Source: Pectobacterium actinidiae (GTDB lineage Bacteria > Pseudomonadota > Gammaproteobacteria > Enterobacterales > Enterobacteriaceae). From it: a stretch of DNA of 64,000 nucleotides. The position numbers were made by a program, and so were the translations under genes. The notes beneath the pieces were generated by a model that worked only from the letters and a program-made list of their open reading frames with translations, was not told the origin of the DNA and made no database searches. The stretch lies in assembly GCF_000803315.1 (NCBI RefSeq), contig NZ_JRMH01000001.1:930001-994000 (forward strand), given 5' to 3'. The first letter of the stretch is position 1; each line of letters starts with the position of its first letter. This document shows positions 29,401 to 37,541 of this stretch, piece by piece.

Positions 29401-32400
29401 GGTGGGATACGGTCGATGGTCACATCTCTGGTAAGCGTCGCGCTATTGCCTGCTTCGTCAGACACGTCGATGCGCAACGGTTGCACACCATCTGTCAACG
29501 CTTGTAGGTGGCTGGCAGATAGCGTAATGCTCCACTGTCCAGCCGCATTAACAACTCCGGTGTATACCATGCCGCCAAAGGTTGCGGTGATAACTTGATC
29601 GGGTGAAGTGATCCCCGTATTACCGCTGATAGTTTGATTTACGCCCAATTCTGCGGCGTTCAGTACACCATCCATGAATGGTGTGTTCAGGGTGAGTGCA
29701 GGCAAATTATTGGTGAATATTCCAATAGTGTGACTGGTATTCAGCGTATTGCCTGTACTGTCTACGGTACTGGCAATGAGGGTGCTTTTACCATCCGCCA
29801 ACTGTTGCAGGTCTGCTGGCGATATCGTGATGTTCCAACTTCCGTTAGGCTGCGTGGTTCCTGTATATAGCTTGCCATTCAATACCAGCGACACGGTCGA
29901 TCCTGGTGCCACGTTTTGCGTGCTGCCGTTGATCGTCAGTGCGGTGGCGATTTCGGCTTGATTGAGGCGATTATCACCCGCGATGGTATCAATAGCGATC
30001 CCACTCAGGGCGGTGTTGAGTGTGATGTCTTGATTGAGCGTGACCGTATTGCCACTTTTATCGCTGGCACTGACCGTCACAGTATTAATGCCCTGTGTCA
30101 GGTGGGTCAATGCGGCCGATGGGATGTCCACAGACCATTGACCATCACTGCCTATCTTGGTCGTGTAAATGTCAGAGCCGAGCTTGATGGAGACCAACTG
30201 GCCTGGTTCAAGATTCAGGCTGGCTCCGCTGACCTGCTGAGTCACGTTGACTTCTGCGCCGTCGATAATGTTATTAAGCGCAATCGCGTTCAGCGTGAGA
30301 ATAGGTTGAACGGTGTTAATCAGCAGGGATTGTGTCGATGTTGTCACATTGCCTGCCGCATCGCTCAGCGTTGCACTCAATGCGTGATTGCCGTTTTCTA
30401 ATGCTTGCAGATCGACGGTTGGGATTGTCGTGCTCCATTGACCGTCAATCTGAACGATAGCCGTGTATTGTTTATTATTCAGTATGACGGTAACCGTTCT
30501 TCCCACCTCGGACAGCGACGCGTTACCCGACAGTGTTTGATCGCTTAAAATCTCCGTCGAGTTGATGATGCCATCCGTTGAGATCAGCTTCATGGAAAGT
30601 AATGGCGGCTGGAGATCGGCTGTGAAGTTGGTGGAAATTTCGGTGCTATTTCCTGCGGCATCGATTGCCTGAACACTGATCGTTCTCTGGCCAGACGTTA
30701 ATGCTTGTAGCTCTGCGGAAGGGATCACGACACTCCAATTCCCTTGTTCATCAACCGTTGCCGTGTGGACTTTGTTGTTTAACGTCACGGTGACCGTCTG
30801 ACTTGCCCCGATAATACCCGTTGTTCCTGTCAGTGTTTGGTTAGCGGCGGCTTCTGCTACGTTAAGTACTCCGTCTGAGAACGGAGTATCGAGGGTAGGT
30901 TGTGGCACCGTATTGATATAAATGCCCAGATCCTTGCTGTCGCTGACGGCTTCTCCCCCCACCGTTTCGACAGTCGCAGTCACGGTGACGATCCCGTCTT
31001 GCAGAGCCTGAAGGTCAGCGCTGCTGATAATAATGCTCCAACTACCGTCAGCAGCGATAAGACTGGTATAAATCTTGTTATTGAGCGTAAGCGTAACGGT
31101 TTCCCCTTCCGCTACGTTTACGGTAGCGCCGCTAATTGTCAGCGGTTGTGAGGCTTCAACGCGATTAATGATATCGTCGCTGGCGACGATACTGATCGCG
31201 ATGCCTTCACCCTGAACGTCAACAGTAATCAGATTTTCTGCGCTACCGACGTTGCCCGCTTTATTACTCACGCTTGCGGTGATCGTCGCGGTGCCATTTT
31301 GCAGCAGCGAAATCTCGGCGGCAGAAATGGGCACTTGCCACGTTCCCCCTACTTCTACCGTTGTAAAGAACACCTTGCCATTTAAGGTAATAGTGATGGA
31401 CTGGCCAGCCTCAACGTTAGTGGTCGAGCCAGTCAATAGATGCCCGACCTTTGCCTCTGCGCCATTAATATGGTTATCGGTACCGACGAATGGATCGATG
31501 GTCACCGTTGGAGCATTACGCGGATCGATACTCAATGTGATCGGTCTATTGGCGAACACGGTGATGCCTGCCGCGCTGGACAGGCTGGCGAAGACATCGT
31601 AGCCGCCATCTGGCAGGTTGTTGTATTCGTCGCTGGTGCTTGCTGATAAAAGACGCATTTGCCGAGATTGTCTGGCATCCACCAATGCGCTAAACGCCGA
31701 AGGCGGTAGCACGATATTCCAGTTGCCGTCAGTCCCGACAACACCGCTGAAGGTTTGGCCATTAAAAGAAAGCGTGACGGATTGTCCCGCTTCCCGGATG
31801 GACGCTGTGCCGCTAATGAGTTGTTCGTTGCCGGATTCTTCGATATTGATGATATCGTCACCCGCAATGACGCCGATCGTGATGGTCGGTGCGGTGAAAT
31901 CAATAGTCGTGTCGAGTGTGGCATTGCCCTGGTTTCCGGCTGCATCGAGAGCGGTCACGGAGAGGACATGGTTCCCTTCGGCGATCTGTTGCAGTTCGGC
32001 AGGGGACAGCGTGAGTGCCCAGTTACCGTCGTTATCAACAGCGGCAATATAGATGTTGCCACCAAACTGCACCATAACACTTTGACCTTCGCCGCTAATG
32101 CCTGTGCGACCTGTAATCGTCTGATTAACGGTGGCTTCTTCGCTGTTGAGAATAGCGTCCTCAAAAGGCGTATTGATGGTGGGTTGCGGCAGGGTATTGA
32201 TATAGACCCCAAGGTTATGCGAGGCCGTTGTGGGGACACCATCTGCGTCATTCACACTGGCGGTGATGACATTATTGCCATCGCTCAAAGCCTGTAGGTC
32301 TGCACTGGGAATCTGGATTGCCCATCTGCCATTGTCGAGGACGGTTGTCGTGTAGGTTGTGCCATTCAGTGTCAACGTAACGGTCTGACCTGCCGGTATA

Positions 32401-35400
32401 TTACTGGTGGTACCGTTGATCGCCAGTGGCATCGCCGCTTCCGCTACATTAAGCAGGTTATCCGTTGAGATGATACCAATAGCAATATGGTTGCCACTGC
32501 GATCGACGGTAATGTCATGACGGGTGCTGACTGAATTGCCGGAACGATCGCTGACGCTGACGTCGATGGCACTAACGCCATCTGGCAAGCTGAGCATATC
32601 TGCTTCTGGCACGTTGACACGCCATCCGCCGCCAGCCTGTATGGTCGCAAAGTAACGCATTCCGTTTAATGTGATGGTTACGATCTGGCCCGCTTCAATA
32701 TTCTCTGTTTTACCACTGAGCTGCTGGCTAGCGTTAATTTCCGCAGCATCGACAATATTATCGTTAGCGAAGGGATCGAGCGTAATTGACAGTGGTAGCA
32801 AGGTGCCGGTATCAATCGTCAGAGGACGGGTGACCGTCGTGGTATTTCCTGCGGCATCGCTGACCGTCGCGATCAGATCATAGGACCCATCAGTGAGTGT
32901 AGCGAGATCGACCGCGGGCAATGTGGTGCGCCAGGTACCATCGTTTTCAATAACGCCACGGTAGGTTTTGCCATTGAATAAGACGCTAACGAATCGACCC
33001 GCTTCGCTGATGGAAGCAGTACCGCTGACGATCTGATTGGATAGTAGTTCCGTTGCATTGATGACGTCGTCACCCGCTGTGAGAGAGACGGTCAGGGTCA
33101 GGGGAATAATGTTTACGCTAATAGTTTGTGTAGTTTCAGAGACGTTTCCGGCAATGTCTTTGACAATAACCGTCAGAGGCTGATTGCCTTTTGGTAGCGC
33201 CTGTAGTACGTCTGGAGGGAGAGTGACAACCCAGTTACCGCTGTTGTCCACAGTGCCCGCATAATTTTCCCCATTCAGAGTAATGCTTACACTCTGCCCA
33301 CTGCCGGTGATACCGGTGTTTCCTGTTAGCACTTGATCCAGTGCGGCTTCACTGGCATTGAGAATCCCGTCCTCGAACGGTAGGTCGAGGCTTGCCTGCG
33401 GTAAGGTATTGATCAACACCGTGAGTGTATGCTCGACCGACACGGTTCCATCCGTTCCTGGGACGCTGGCGGTAATGAGCGTTTGCCCATCGGGCAGCGC
33501 TTGAAGATCGGCTGGAGGAAGCGTGGCAGACCAGTTGCCGTTGGTGCCGACAGTGGCGGTGTAGGTTTTGCCATTCAGCGTCAGGGTGACGGTTTGTCCG
33601 GCAGCAATGTGGGCGGTGGTGCCGTTAATGGTCAACGGCTGCTGGGCTTCAAGCGCGTTCAGGTAGTTATCAGCCGAAACCGTGCTGATATTGATGGCTT
33701 CGATATTGGTATTGACGGTAAAGGTCTTGCTTTGCGTGGTGGTATTGCCCGCCTTGTCGGTCAGGGAAACACTCAGGGTATAGTCGCCGTTGGTTAACGC
33801 CAGTAGTGCATCGGCAGGGAGCGTGACTTTCCACGAGCCGTCGGCGGCAACAACTCCGGTGTAGGTGATGCCATTGAGAGTAACGGAGACGGTCTGCCCG
33901 GCTTCGGCTGGTGATGTGCTGCCCAGCAGATCCAGTGCCGATTGCAGTTCATCGGCGGTCAGTAGGTCATCACCGGTCAGTGCCTCAAGCGTGAGCGTTG
34001 GCGCGGTGGTATCGACCGTAAGCGTGCGTGTCAGCGTGGTGATATTGCCTGCTACATCGGTGAGGGTGGCCCGTATAAGGTATTCACCGTCGCCCAGCGC
34101 TTGTAAATCTGCCGCTGGCAATGTCAGGCTCCAGCGCCCGTCGCTGCCGATGGTGGCGGTGTAGGTTGTGCCGTTCAGGGTGACGGTAACAATCCGGCCA
34201 GCCTCACTGAGGGAGGCGGTTCCGCTCAGGAGCTGATCGCGTGAGCCTTCATCGGTATTCAGAATATCGTCACCGGCAATCGCATTGAGAGTGAGCACGG
34301 CGCTGCTGAAGCTGATGGTAACCTGTGTTGTGGTGCTGGCCTGGTTGCCTGCAATATCTGTCACGGTGATCGTGAATGCATTCTCGCCCTGTGGCAAAGC
34401 GAGCAAATCGCCGGAAGGCAGTGTGATTTGCCAGTTGCCATTCGCGTCGACCGTACCCGTGTAGATTTTACCACCCAGCGTGAGGGTAACCTGTTGCCCG
34501 CTGCCGGTAATGCCGGTTGAACCGCGGATAATCTGGTCTTGTCCGGCCTCTGCTGTGTCCAAAACACCGTCTTCAAACGGCAGCGTGATGATCGGCTGAG
34601 GCAAGCTATTGATCAGAACCGACAGCGTGTGTTCGGTTGATATTGTCCCGTTAATCCCCGCCACGCTGGCGGTAATGAGCGTTTGCCCATCGGGCAGCGC
34701 CTGAAGATCGGCTGGAGGAAGCGTGGCAGACCAGTTGCCGTTTGAACCAACGGTGGCGGTGTAGGTTTTGCCATTCAGCGTCAGGGTGACGGTTTGTCCG
34801 GCAGCAATATTGGCGGTGGTGCCGTTAATGGTCAACGGCTGCTGGGCTTCAAGCGCGTTCAGGTAGTTATCAGCCGAAACCGTACTGATATTGATGGCTT
34901 CGATATTGGTATTGACGGTAAAGGTCTTGCTTTGCGTGGTGGTATTGCCCGCCTTGTCGGTCAGGGAAACACTCAGGGTATAGTCGCCGTTGGTTAACGC
35001 CAGTAGTGCATCGGCAGGGAGCGTGACTTTCCACGAGCCGTCGGCGGCAACAATCCCGGTGTAGGTGATGCCATTGAGGGTAACGGAGACGGTCTGTCCG
35101 GCTTCGGCTGGCGATGTGCTGCCCAGCAGATCCAGAGCTGATTGCAGTTCATCGGCGGTCAGTAGGTCATCACCGGTCAGTGCCTCAAGTGTGAGCGTTG
35201 GCGCGGTGGTATCGACCGTAAGCGTGCGTGTCAGCGTGGTGATATTGCCTGCTACATCGGTGAGGGTGGCCCGTATAAGGTATTCACCGTCGCCCAGCGC
35301 TTGTAAATCTGCCGCTGGCAATGTCAGGCTCCAGCGCCCGTCGCTGCCGATGGTGGCGGTGTAGGTTGTGCCGTTCAGGGTGACGGTAACAATCCGGCCA

Positions 35401-37211
35401 GCCTCACTGAGGGAGGCGGTTCCGCTCAGGAGCTGATCGCGTGAGCCTTCATCGGTATTCAGAATATCGTCACCGGCAATCGCATTGAGAGTGAGCACGG
35501 CGCTGCTGAAGCTGACGGTAACCTGTGTTGTGGTGCTGGCCTGGTTGCCTGCAATATCCGTCACGGTAATCGTGAATGCATTCTCGCCCTGTGGCAAAGC
35601 GAGCAAATCGCCGGAAGGCAGTGTGATTTGCCAGTTGCCATTCGCGTCGACCGTACCCGTGTAGATTTTACCACCCAGCGTGAGGGTAACCTGTTGCCCG
35701 CTGCCGGTAATGCCGGTTGAACCGCGGATAATCTGGTCTTGTCCGGCCTCTGCTGTGTCCAAAACACCGTCTTCAAACGGCAGCGTGATGATCGGCTGAG
35801 GCAAGGTATTGATCAGAACCGACAGCGTGTGTTCGGTTGATATTGTCCCGTTAATCCCCGGCACGCTGGCGGTAATGAGCGTTTGTCCATCGGGCAGTGC
35901 CTGAAGATCGGCTGGAGGAAGTGTGGCAGACCAGTTGCCGTTGGTGCCGACAGTGGCGGTGTAGGTTTTACCATTCAGCGTCAGGGTGACGGTTTGTCCG
36001 GCAGCAATATTGGCGGTGGTGCCGTTAATGGTCAACGGCTGCTGGGCTTCAAGCGCGTTCAGGTAGTTATCAACCGAAACCGTACTGATATTGATGGCTT
36101 CGATATTGGTATTGACGGTAAAGGTCTTGCTTTGCGTGGTGGTATTGCCCGCCTTGTCGGTCAGGGAAACACTCAGGGTATAGTCGCCGTTGGTTAACGC
36201 CAGTAGTGCATCGGCAGGGAGCGTGACTTTCCACGAGCCGTCGGCGGCAACAATCCCGGTGTAGGTGATGCCATTGAGGGTAACGGAGACGGTCTGCCCG
36301 GCTTCGGCTGGTGATGTGCTGCCCAGCAGATCCAGTGCCGATTGCAGTTCATCGGCGGTCAGTAGGTCATCACCGGTGAGTGCCTCAAGCGTGAGCGTTG
36401 GCGCGGTGGTATCCACCAGTAGAGTGATGCTGGCTTCTGTTCCATCGGCGCTGCTAACCTTGAGTGCGTATTCGCCATTGGCCAATGCAGCCAACGCTTC
36501 GCTTGGTAGCATTAAGCTCCAACTGCCATCTGCGTTAATGCGCGTCTGGTAGACAACATCATTGAGCGTAATAGTCAGAAGCGTGCCTGCGGCCAGATTA
36601 GCGGTGGTGCCACTTAACTGTTGCGGTATTCCTACCTCGCTACCGTTAAGTATATTGTCGCCCGTTAAGGGCGATATCAGGATGCTTGGATCAGGGGAGG
36701 TCGTATTATTTTTATCGTCACTACGTGCTGAACTGATACCTACTGCTGCGGTAGTCGCCAGAGCAAGTCCACCGAGAATACCAGCTATCGACGCAGTAGA
36801 CAGCGTCGCTGTACCGATACTCATCGCACCCAGACTGGATAGGGTCGCATACTCTGGTACAACGGCCAGCGTTTCTCCCGCGAGTGCCGCCCCTTCTGCT
36901 GCTGCCGCACCGGAGAACTGAGCATGAATGAGTCGAGTGCCATCGTCAAAAACCAGCTCGCTGTGATAGCCCGCGGCATCCAGCGTGAAGAAGCTTTCAT
37001 AGCGGACGGTAGTACCGTCTGTCATGTGCAAGATAAGATCGTCGCCGATGCGTTCATAGCGGGACACGATGTCCGGTGTGCCATAAATTCTTACGGTGCT
37101 ACTTTCCAGTAGCTGGACATTTGTGGTTCCTTCCGGGACTGCTCTGATGAATTGGCCATCCTGACGCGACAGGATATTTGCATTTCCCGCAATAACATTC
37201 ATATCTGACAT
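20463..37211 (-). CDS. bapA: Giant BapA-like Ig-repeat adhesin, type I secreted (5582 residues)
   Basis: Predicted cell-surface biofilm adhesin exported by the three downstream genes. Residues 1-165 form a BapA-prefix-like domain: MSDMNVIAGNANILSRQDG, RIYGTPDIVSRYERIGDDLILHMTDGT, then an Ala/Gly-rich hydrophobic stretch at about 128-165. From about 175 to 5330 it is an uninterrupted series of Ig-like repeats of about 100 residues, roughly fifty by length. Each repeat has a motif like GDDILNTDEA, then SGTTxNxxAGQxVTVTLNGKTYTATVxxDGxWSxxxPxxDLQALxDG, then ITASVxDxAGN. The acidic linker motif suggests calcium binding between domains (inference). The C-terminal 250 residues switch to a haemolysin-type secretion end (IEGSEGDDLITLSTLDFTQIDGGDGIDTLVLNG, HHSSLDNANNLGDVLVQQGLLVNMV). 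I saw no cysteine on reading. Residues about 266-1247 hold 2.45 nearly identical 400-residue blocks. Salmonella BapA is about 3800 residues, so this is a long member. Long plus-strand open frames across this gene are shadows of its codon bias. Confidence 0.92.
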   Translation of the reverse strand: MSDMNVIAGNANILSRQDGQFIRAVPEGTTNVQLLESSTVRIYGTPDIVSRYERIGDDLILHMTDGTTVRYESFFTLDAAGYHSELVFDDGTRLIHAQFSGAAAAEGAALAGETLAVVPEYATLSSLGAMSIGTATLSTASIAGILGGLALATTAAVGISSARSDDKNNTTSPDPSILISPLTGDNILNGSEVGIPQQLSGTTANLAAGTLLTITLNDVVYQTRINADGSWSLMLPSEALAALANGEYALKVSSADGTEASITLLVDTTAPTLTLEALTGDDLLTADELQSALDLLGSTSPAEAGQTVSVTLNGITYTGIVAADGSWKVTLPADALLALTNGDYTLSVSLTDKAGNTTTQSKTFTVNTNIEAINISTVSVDNYLNALEAQQPLTINGTTANIAAGQTVTLTLNGKTYTATVGTNGNWSATLPPADLQALPDGQTLITASVPGINGTISTEHTLSVLINTLPQPIITLPFEDGVLDTAEAGQDQIIRGSTGITGSGQQVTLTLGGKIYTGTVDANGNWQITLPSGDLLALPQGENAFTITVTDIAGNQASTTTQVTVSFSSAVLTLNAIAGDDILNTDEGSRDQLLSGTASLSEAGRIVTVTLNGTTYTATIGSDGRWSLTLPAADLQALGDGEYLIRATLTDVAGNITTLTRTLTVDTTAPTLTLEALTGDDLLTADELQSALDLLGSTSPAEAGQTVSVTLNGITYTGIVAADGSWKVTLPADALLALTNGDYTLSVSLTDKAGNTTTQSKTFTVNTNIEAINISTVSADNYLNALEAQQPLTINGTTANIAAGQTVTLTLNGKTYTATVGSNGNWSATLPPADLQALPDGQTLITASVAGINGTISTEHTLSVLINSLPQPIITLPFEDGVLDTAEAGQDQIIRGSTGITGSGQQVTLTLGGKIYTGTVDANGNWQITLPSGDLLALPQGENAFTITVTDIAGNQASTTTQVTISFSSAVLTLNAIAGDDILNTDEGSRDQLLSGTASLSEAGRIVTVTLNGTTYTATIGSDGRWSLTLPAADLQALGDGEYLIRATLTDVAGNITTLTRTLTVDTTAPTLTLEALTGDDLLTADELQSALDLLGSTSPAEAGQTVSVTLNGITYTGVVAADGSWKVTLPADALLALTNGDYTLSVSLTDKAGNTTTQSKTFTVNTNIEAINISTVSADNYLNALEAQQPLTINGTTAHIAAGQTVTLTLNGKTYTATVGTNGNWSATLPPADLQALPDGQTLITASVPGTDGTVSVEHTLTVLINTLPQASLDLPFEDGILNASEAALDQVLTGNTGITGSGQSVSITLNGENYAGTVDNSGNWVVTLPPDVLQALPKGNQPLTVIVKDIAGNVSETTQTISVNIIPLTLTVSLTAGDDVINATELLSNQIVSGTASISEAGRFVSVLFNGKTYRGVIENDGTWRTTLPAVDLATLTDGSYDLIATVSDAAGNTTTVTRPLTIDTGTLLPLSITLDPFANDNIVDAAEINASQQLSGKTENIEAGQIVTITLNGMRYFATIQAGGGWRVNVPEADMLSLPDGVSAIDVSVSDRSGNSVSTRHDITVDRSGNHIAIGIISTDNLLNVAEAAMPLAINGTTSNIPAGQTVTLTLNGTTYTTTVLDNGRWAIQIPSADLQALSDGNNVITASVNDADGVPTTASHNLGVYINTLPQPTINTPFEDAILNSEEATVNQTITGRTGISGEGQSVMVQFGGNIYIAAVDNDGNWALTLSPAELQQIAEGNHVLSVTALDAAGNQGNATLDTTIDFTAPTITIGVIAGDDIINIEESGNEQLISGTASIREAGQSVTLSFNGQTFSGVVGTDGNWNIVLPPSAFSALVDARQSRQMRLLSASTSDEYNNLPDGGYDVFASLSSAAGITVFANRPITLSIDPRNAPTVTIDPFVGTDNHINGAEAKVGHLLTGSTTNVEAGQSITITLNGKVFFTTVEVGGTWQVPISAAEISLLQNGTATITASVSNKAGNVGSAENLITVDVQGEGIAISIVASDDIINRVEASQPLTISGATVNVAEGETVTLTLNNKIYTSLIAADGSWSIIISSADLQALQDGIVTVTATVETVGGEAVSDSKDLGIYINTVPQPTLDTPFSDGVLNVAEAAANQTLTGTTGIIGASQTVTVTLNNKVHTATVDEQGNWSVVIPSAELQALTSGQRTISVQAIDAAGNSTEISTNFTADLQPPLLSMKLISTDGIINSTEILSDQTLSGNASLSEVGRTVTVILNNKQYTAIVQIDGQWSTTIPTVDLQALENGNHALSATLSDAAGNVTTSTQSLLINTVQPILTLNAIALNNIIDGAEVNVTQQVSGASLNLEPGQLVSIKLGSDIYTTKIGSDGQWSVDIPSAALTHLTQGINTVTVSASDKSGNTVTLNQDITLNTALSGIAIDTIAGDNRLNQAEIATALTINGSTQNVAPGSTVSLVLNGKLYTGTTQPNGSWNITISPADLQQLADGKSTLIASTVDSTGNTLNTSHTIGIFTNNLPALTLNTPFMDGVLNAAELGVNQTISGNTGITSPDQVITATFGGMVYTGVVNAAGQWSITLSASHLQALTDGVQPLRIDVSDEAGNSATLTRDVTIDRIPPALTMNNLGTDTILNAVEVLTSQTVSGTASLSEEGRSVIVTLNGKNYLTTVDNTGNWRLDIPTSDLTLLADGGYNLTASLTDAAGNTTRINQPITIDTSVTNPPQLTIYSFATNNIVDGAEARVAQIVSGDSINVEAGQVVTLTLNGKTYTALVGSDGSWHVTVPSADMQLLTNGSQTIIATVTDISGNPATASSEITVNTLASGLSIEPITGDNQLNAAEAASALTINGNTDNVAAGSLVSVTLNGKTYVATVQADGSWSTSVPPTDLALLGDGPITIGASTYDLTGNLVTNSQQLNVSINHSIMLLIDTPFDDGYLNLSEAQSGQTLSGTTGLQGPGQEISVTIGGQTYSGMVDNTGNWDIVLPPSALLGLPEGMLMFDVTVQDISGNTATLSSSAFVDLTPPVLTINTVSNDDIINIAESNQPLIISGTAPANDSGQIIVVNVAINGQIYQGAIQADGSWNITIPAGDLVNMPDGATLISASLTDVAGNTGSVSHTIILDTDPSQAPRLSIGIVSTDDYINQAESLAPLTLSGTSQFVEPGQQVTIELNNKTYVAQTDASGNWSVQIPANDVSDLPDGLQSITASVSDIGGNATSTTHNITVITDPANLPGITISTLSGNDVVSAQDSQSDLLISGSTTNVQTGQRVTVMLNNKTYLATVGADGSWNTTVPASDVQNLPQGNQDVTATVSDIAQNPATTTHQFTVDTLPPLLSIDMLADTSDIGLADALAGLPLSGKGEAGLLITIKVGTAVYSAVADSNGVWQISITANDLLALGDGVKTLEASVTDGAGNPNTTSIDITLKTQSLPTLTLNALYDNNVLSRAELATETTIGGSYTNLPVGTAIQVTIGAYTVTGVTLAGGLWSATIPANALNILADGNVQVSATVTDSAGNTGSAGGSLDVVIHTNFTISIATPFVDGVLNQAESTTDQLLTGTTGLLDPGQNVSVSITNGTITSTYNATVTANGQWSVTLPAADLSALGDGTHTINVTVTDHAGNTGTGSDTFTSVIVGVPVASLDTPFGDGKLSLADAQPGVTLSGQTGLTSNVGQTVSVSINGTSVPATVNADGSWSLSLDRQTLIDLPDGTVNFTVTVTDSAGNTSNASATANVLTTTMPVATLDLPFGDGILNTTEIQAIQTLTGKTGITSAEQEVIVTVTNKTTLVDTTFTAIADGLGGWSRDLSPADLAIFTEGDYSISVKVTDWVGNSNTSASLDVSSAQTLPAPIVDVNPFGSDNILSSAEAASVLTFSGRTQIGGNGQSVKLEIDLNGIRYTGTVDNAGNWSVTLPQNALNSLSDGQHTITITATDAAGNIGSTPILFTSDFTPPALTLNTPFDDGYLSIAEADTLLGRTLSGNAGDAASMTVTLGGQSLVVQITGGVWTAELTPTQLGQLADGTHNIVITATDDAGNSATLNSQATIAQTAPTLDITTFAGLDGLSYAESRVAQIISGTSTGLEVGQNVTVRLNSVDYTGKILAGGAWSVTIPSADLQALANTTYTITVDATDKAGNPATPESVGFNVNLTQPALTMVIDAIANDDIINAAEMDGNLTLSGRVTGITPMSTIAVSIGGVPVIGTIITDSDGFWTTTISARDYFTTDGSVNVSATTVLPVPLIAETKTVLVDTTPPTLDIVTFAGDNVLNRAEASTAQTITGTASTTEAGQLVSVVLNGKTYTAQVSVTGDWSVNVPAADLAQLGDGTHTITATLADSAGNTTTDTQVVTVDTDTPLLTISLFDDNILTLAEALVGGEIKGTGEPNATVTLTAGPLTGTTTVGSDGTWTIPVLAVDLQSLVDGPQVIGVTLTDTSGNSTHLDVTLDVALNQTLGAGINDIFGNDGILNLAESLVTQVISGNATGDYLGAKVQVTVLGTTVEATVGANGTWSVSLPPTLLGGLSDGLLQLNVAIVDSHGNVKNELVDINVLKSLPVINSVVAFTDGALNAAEAATSQIISGVVSNVDIAAGASVSVTLGNKVYAGITVGAGGAWSLSVPALDLQALQDGTLALGVAVTDHAGNTASQIVNVPAIIKTLPSITLNPVFGDSLLNLSDLLVNQTLSGTATGLAGRTITLSISGSQIATATVGSDGKWSAAVTPSVLGILQGMGSGDFTVSATATDAVGNSTTGSAGIKFDFAQPVITLNPIFGGDGFLNAAEALVAQTISGVATNAAVGSQVTVTLGSKTFLSTVGANGAFSLTLQPTDLSALADGSATLGVSITNASGNTSTVSSAINIIAKTLPTIGLGSLFGGDGFLNVAEAALTQTISGTTTNAAAGSTIAIRIGTLTLNTTVGNDGTWSTSLTPLQLSSLANGNLTVSATVTDPAGNSNSISAALNVSILPPTITLTPLFNNGVLDLSSLLSAQSISGTTSNVAAGTTISVTLGSKTYTTTVGANGSWSLPVPSLDLKALVDGVTNVGVRLVDAAGNVGETTSPLNVIINALPTIAINPLFGGDGLLNAVEAAAGQVISGTSTNAIGSTIQISLGTKAYSAVVQSDGTWSVSLPSLDLSNLTDGTLSLSASLTNSAGKTTSAGVSIGVGVHTLPTVSLGSLFGGDGYLNLAEAGVNQLISGTTTNAAGGSITLTVGGFSTTVAVANNGTWSVTVPSANLTSILDGNLSVGVTVTDRYGNTNNTSSSVIVKTHQLPQLGIDAVGSLIGNTVGLLANGVTISGTSRYVQQGAKVTVTLLGQSLQGTVGADGKWSAHFTSSLLGINLLNVSAILTALLGTAVEASVTDLAGNFTGVSAGLTSGVVIGLPTMSAAVLDVDDSSVAQLSSLSIEQSDTEESTDVQPLQVSSTVAAAALSETHPIDNSVSTDVEESVYAIGGVVISLADGSVQTGTDIEGSEGDDLITLSTLDFTQIDGGDGIDTLVLNGTELNLDLTELGLKVDNVEIFDLGQNGTNSITLDLDRALNVTDRPEDDLLIVGGEGNRVNLIPGEGAWSTVGQRDIDGQHFDVYHHSSLDNANNLGDVLVQQGLLVNMV
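33470..36415. repeat. 1200-bp tandem supra-repeat within the adhesin gene (about 2.45 copies)
   Basis: Bases 33470-34015, 34016-35215 and 35216-36415 are nearly identical at a 1200-bp period; for example GGTAATGAGCGTTTG recurs near 33473, 34673 and 35873. Each full unit encodes four Ig-like domains (400 residues). Only scattered substitutions separate the copies, whereas the other repeats in the gene have diverged strongly, which points to recent duplication by recombination. Confidence 0.9.
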
Positions 37212-37541
37212 GAAATAGCCTCTTACTTATCTGCAACCATTGTCTGCATACTTCTCCTGGCATAATGAGTGCCTTGTTGGAGAGGTATAGGTATATGCGC
37301 GACCAAGAGGAGCGCTAAAATAGACCTGGCTCAGAAATGGAAAAACAGTAAAGCATGGCTAAATATATCGCTGTGTATCTCTCTTCCATGAGGACTAGGC
37401 TATCGGGATGATGTTTACCCGAGCCTTGATATTTATAGGTGTGGCTTAACTAAAAATCCAATTTTTTTGAAATGTTTTGAAAACAAAAAAATCATAACAA
37501 TATTCTTTTTTATTAAATAACTTACCAACTCCTCTCTTTTT

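Noticed and set aside
20463..37211. Repeated DNA words suggesting a CRISPR array or satellite
   Set aside because: The repeats are about 300 bp, stay in one frame and encode Ig-like domains; there are no short identical repeats with unique spacers.
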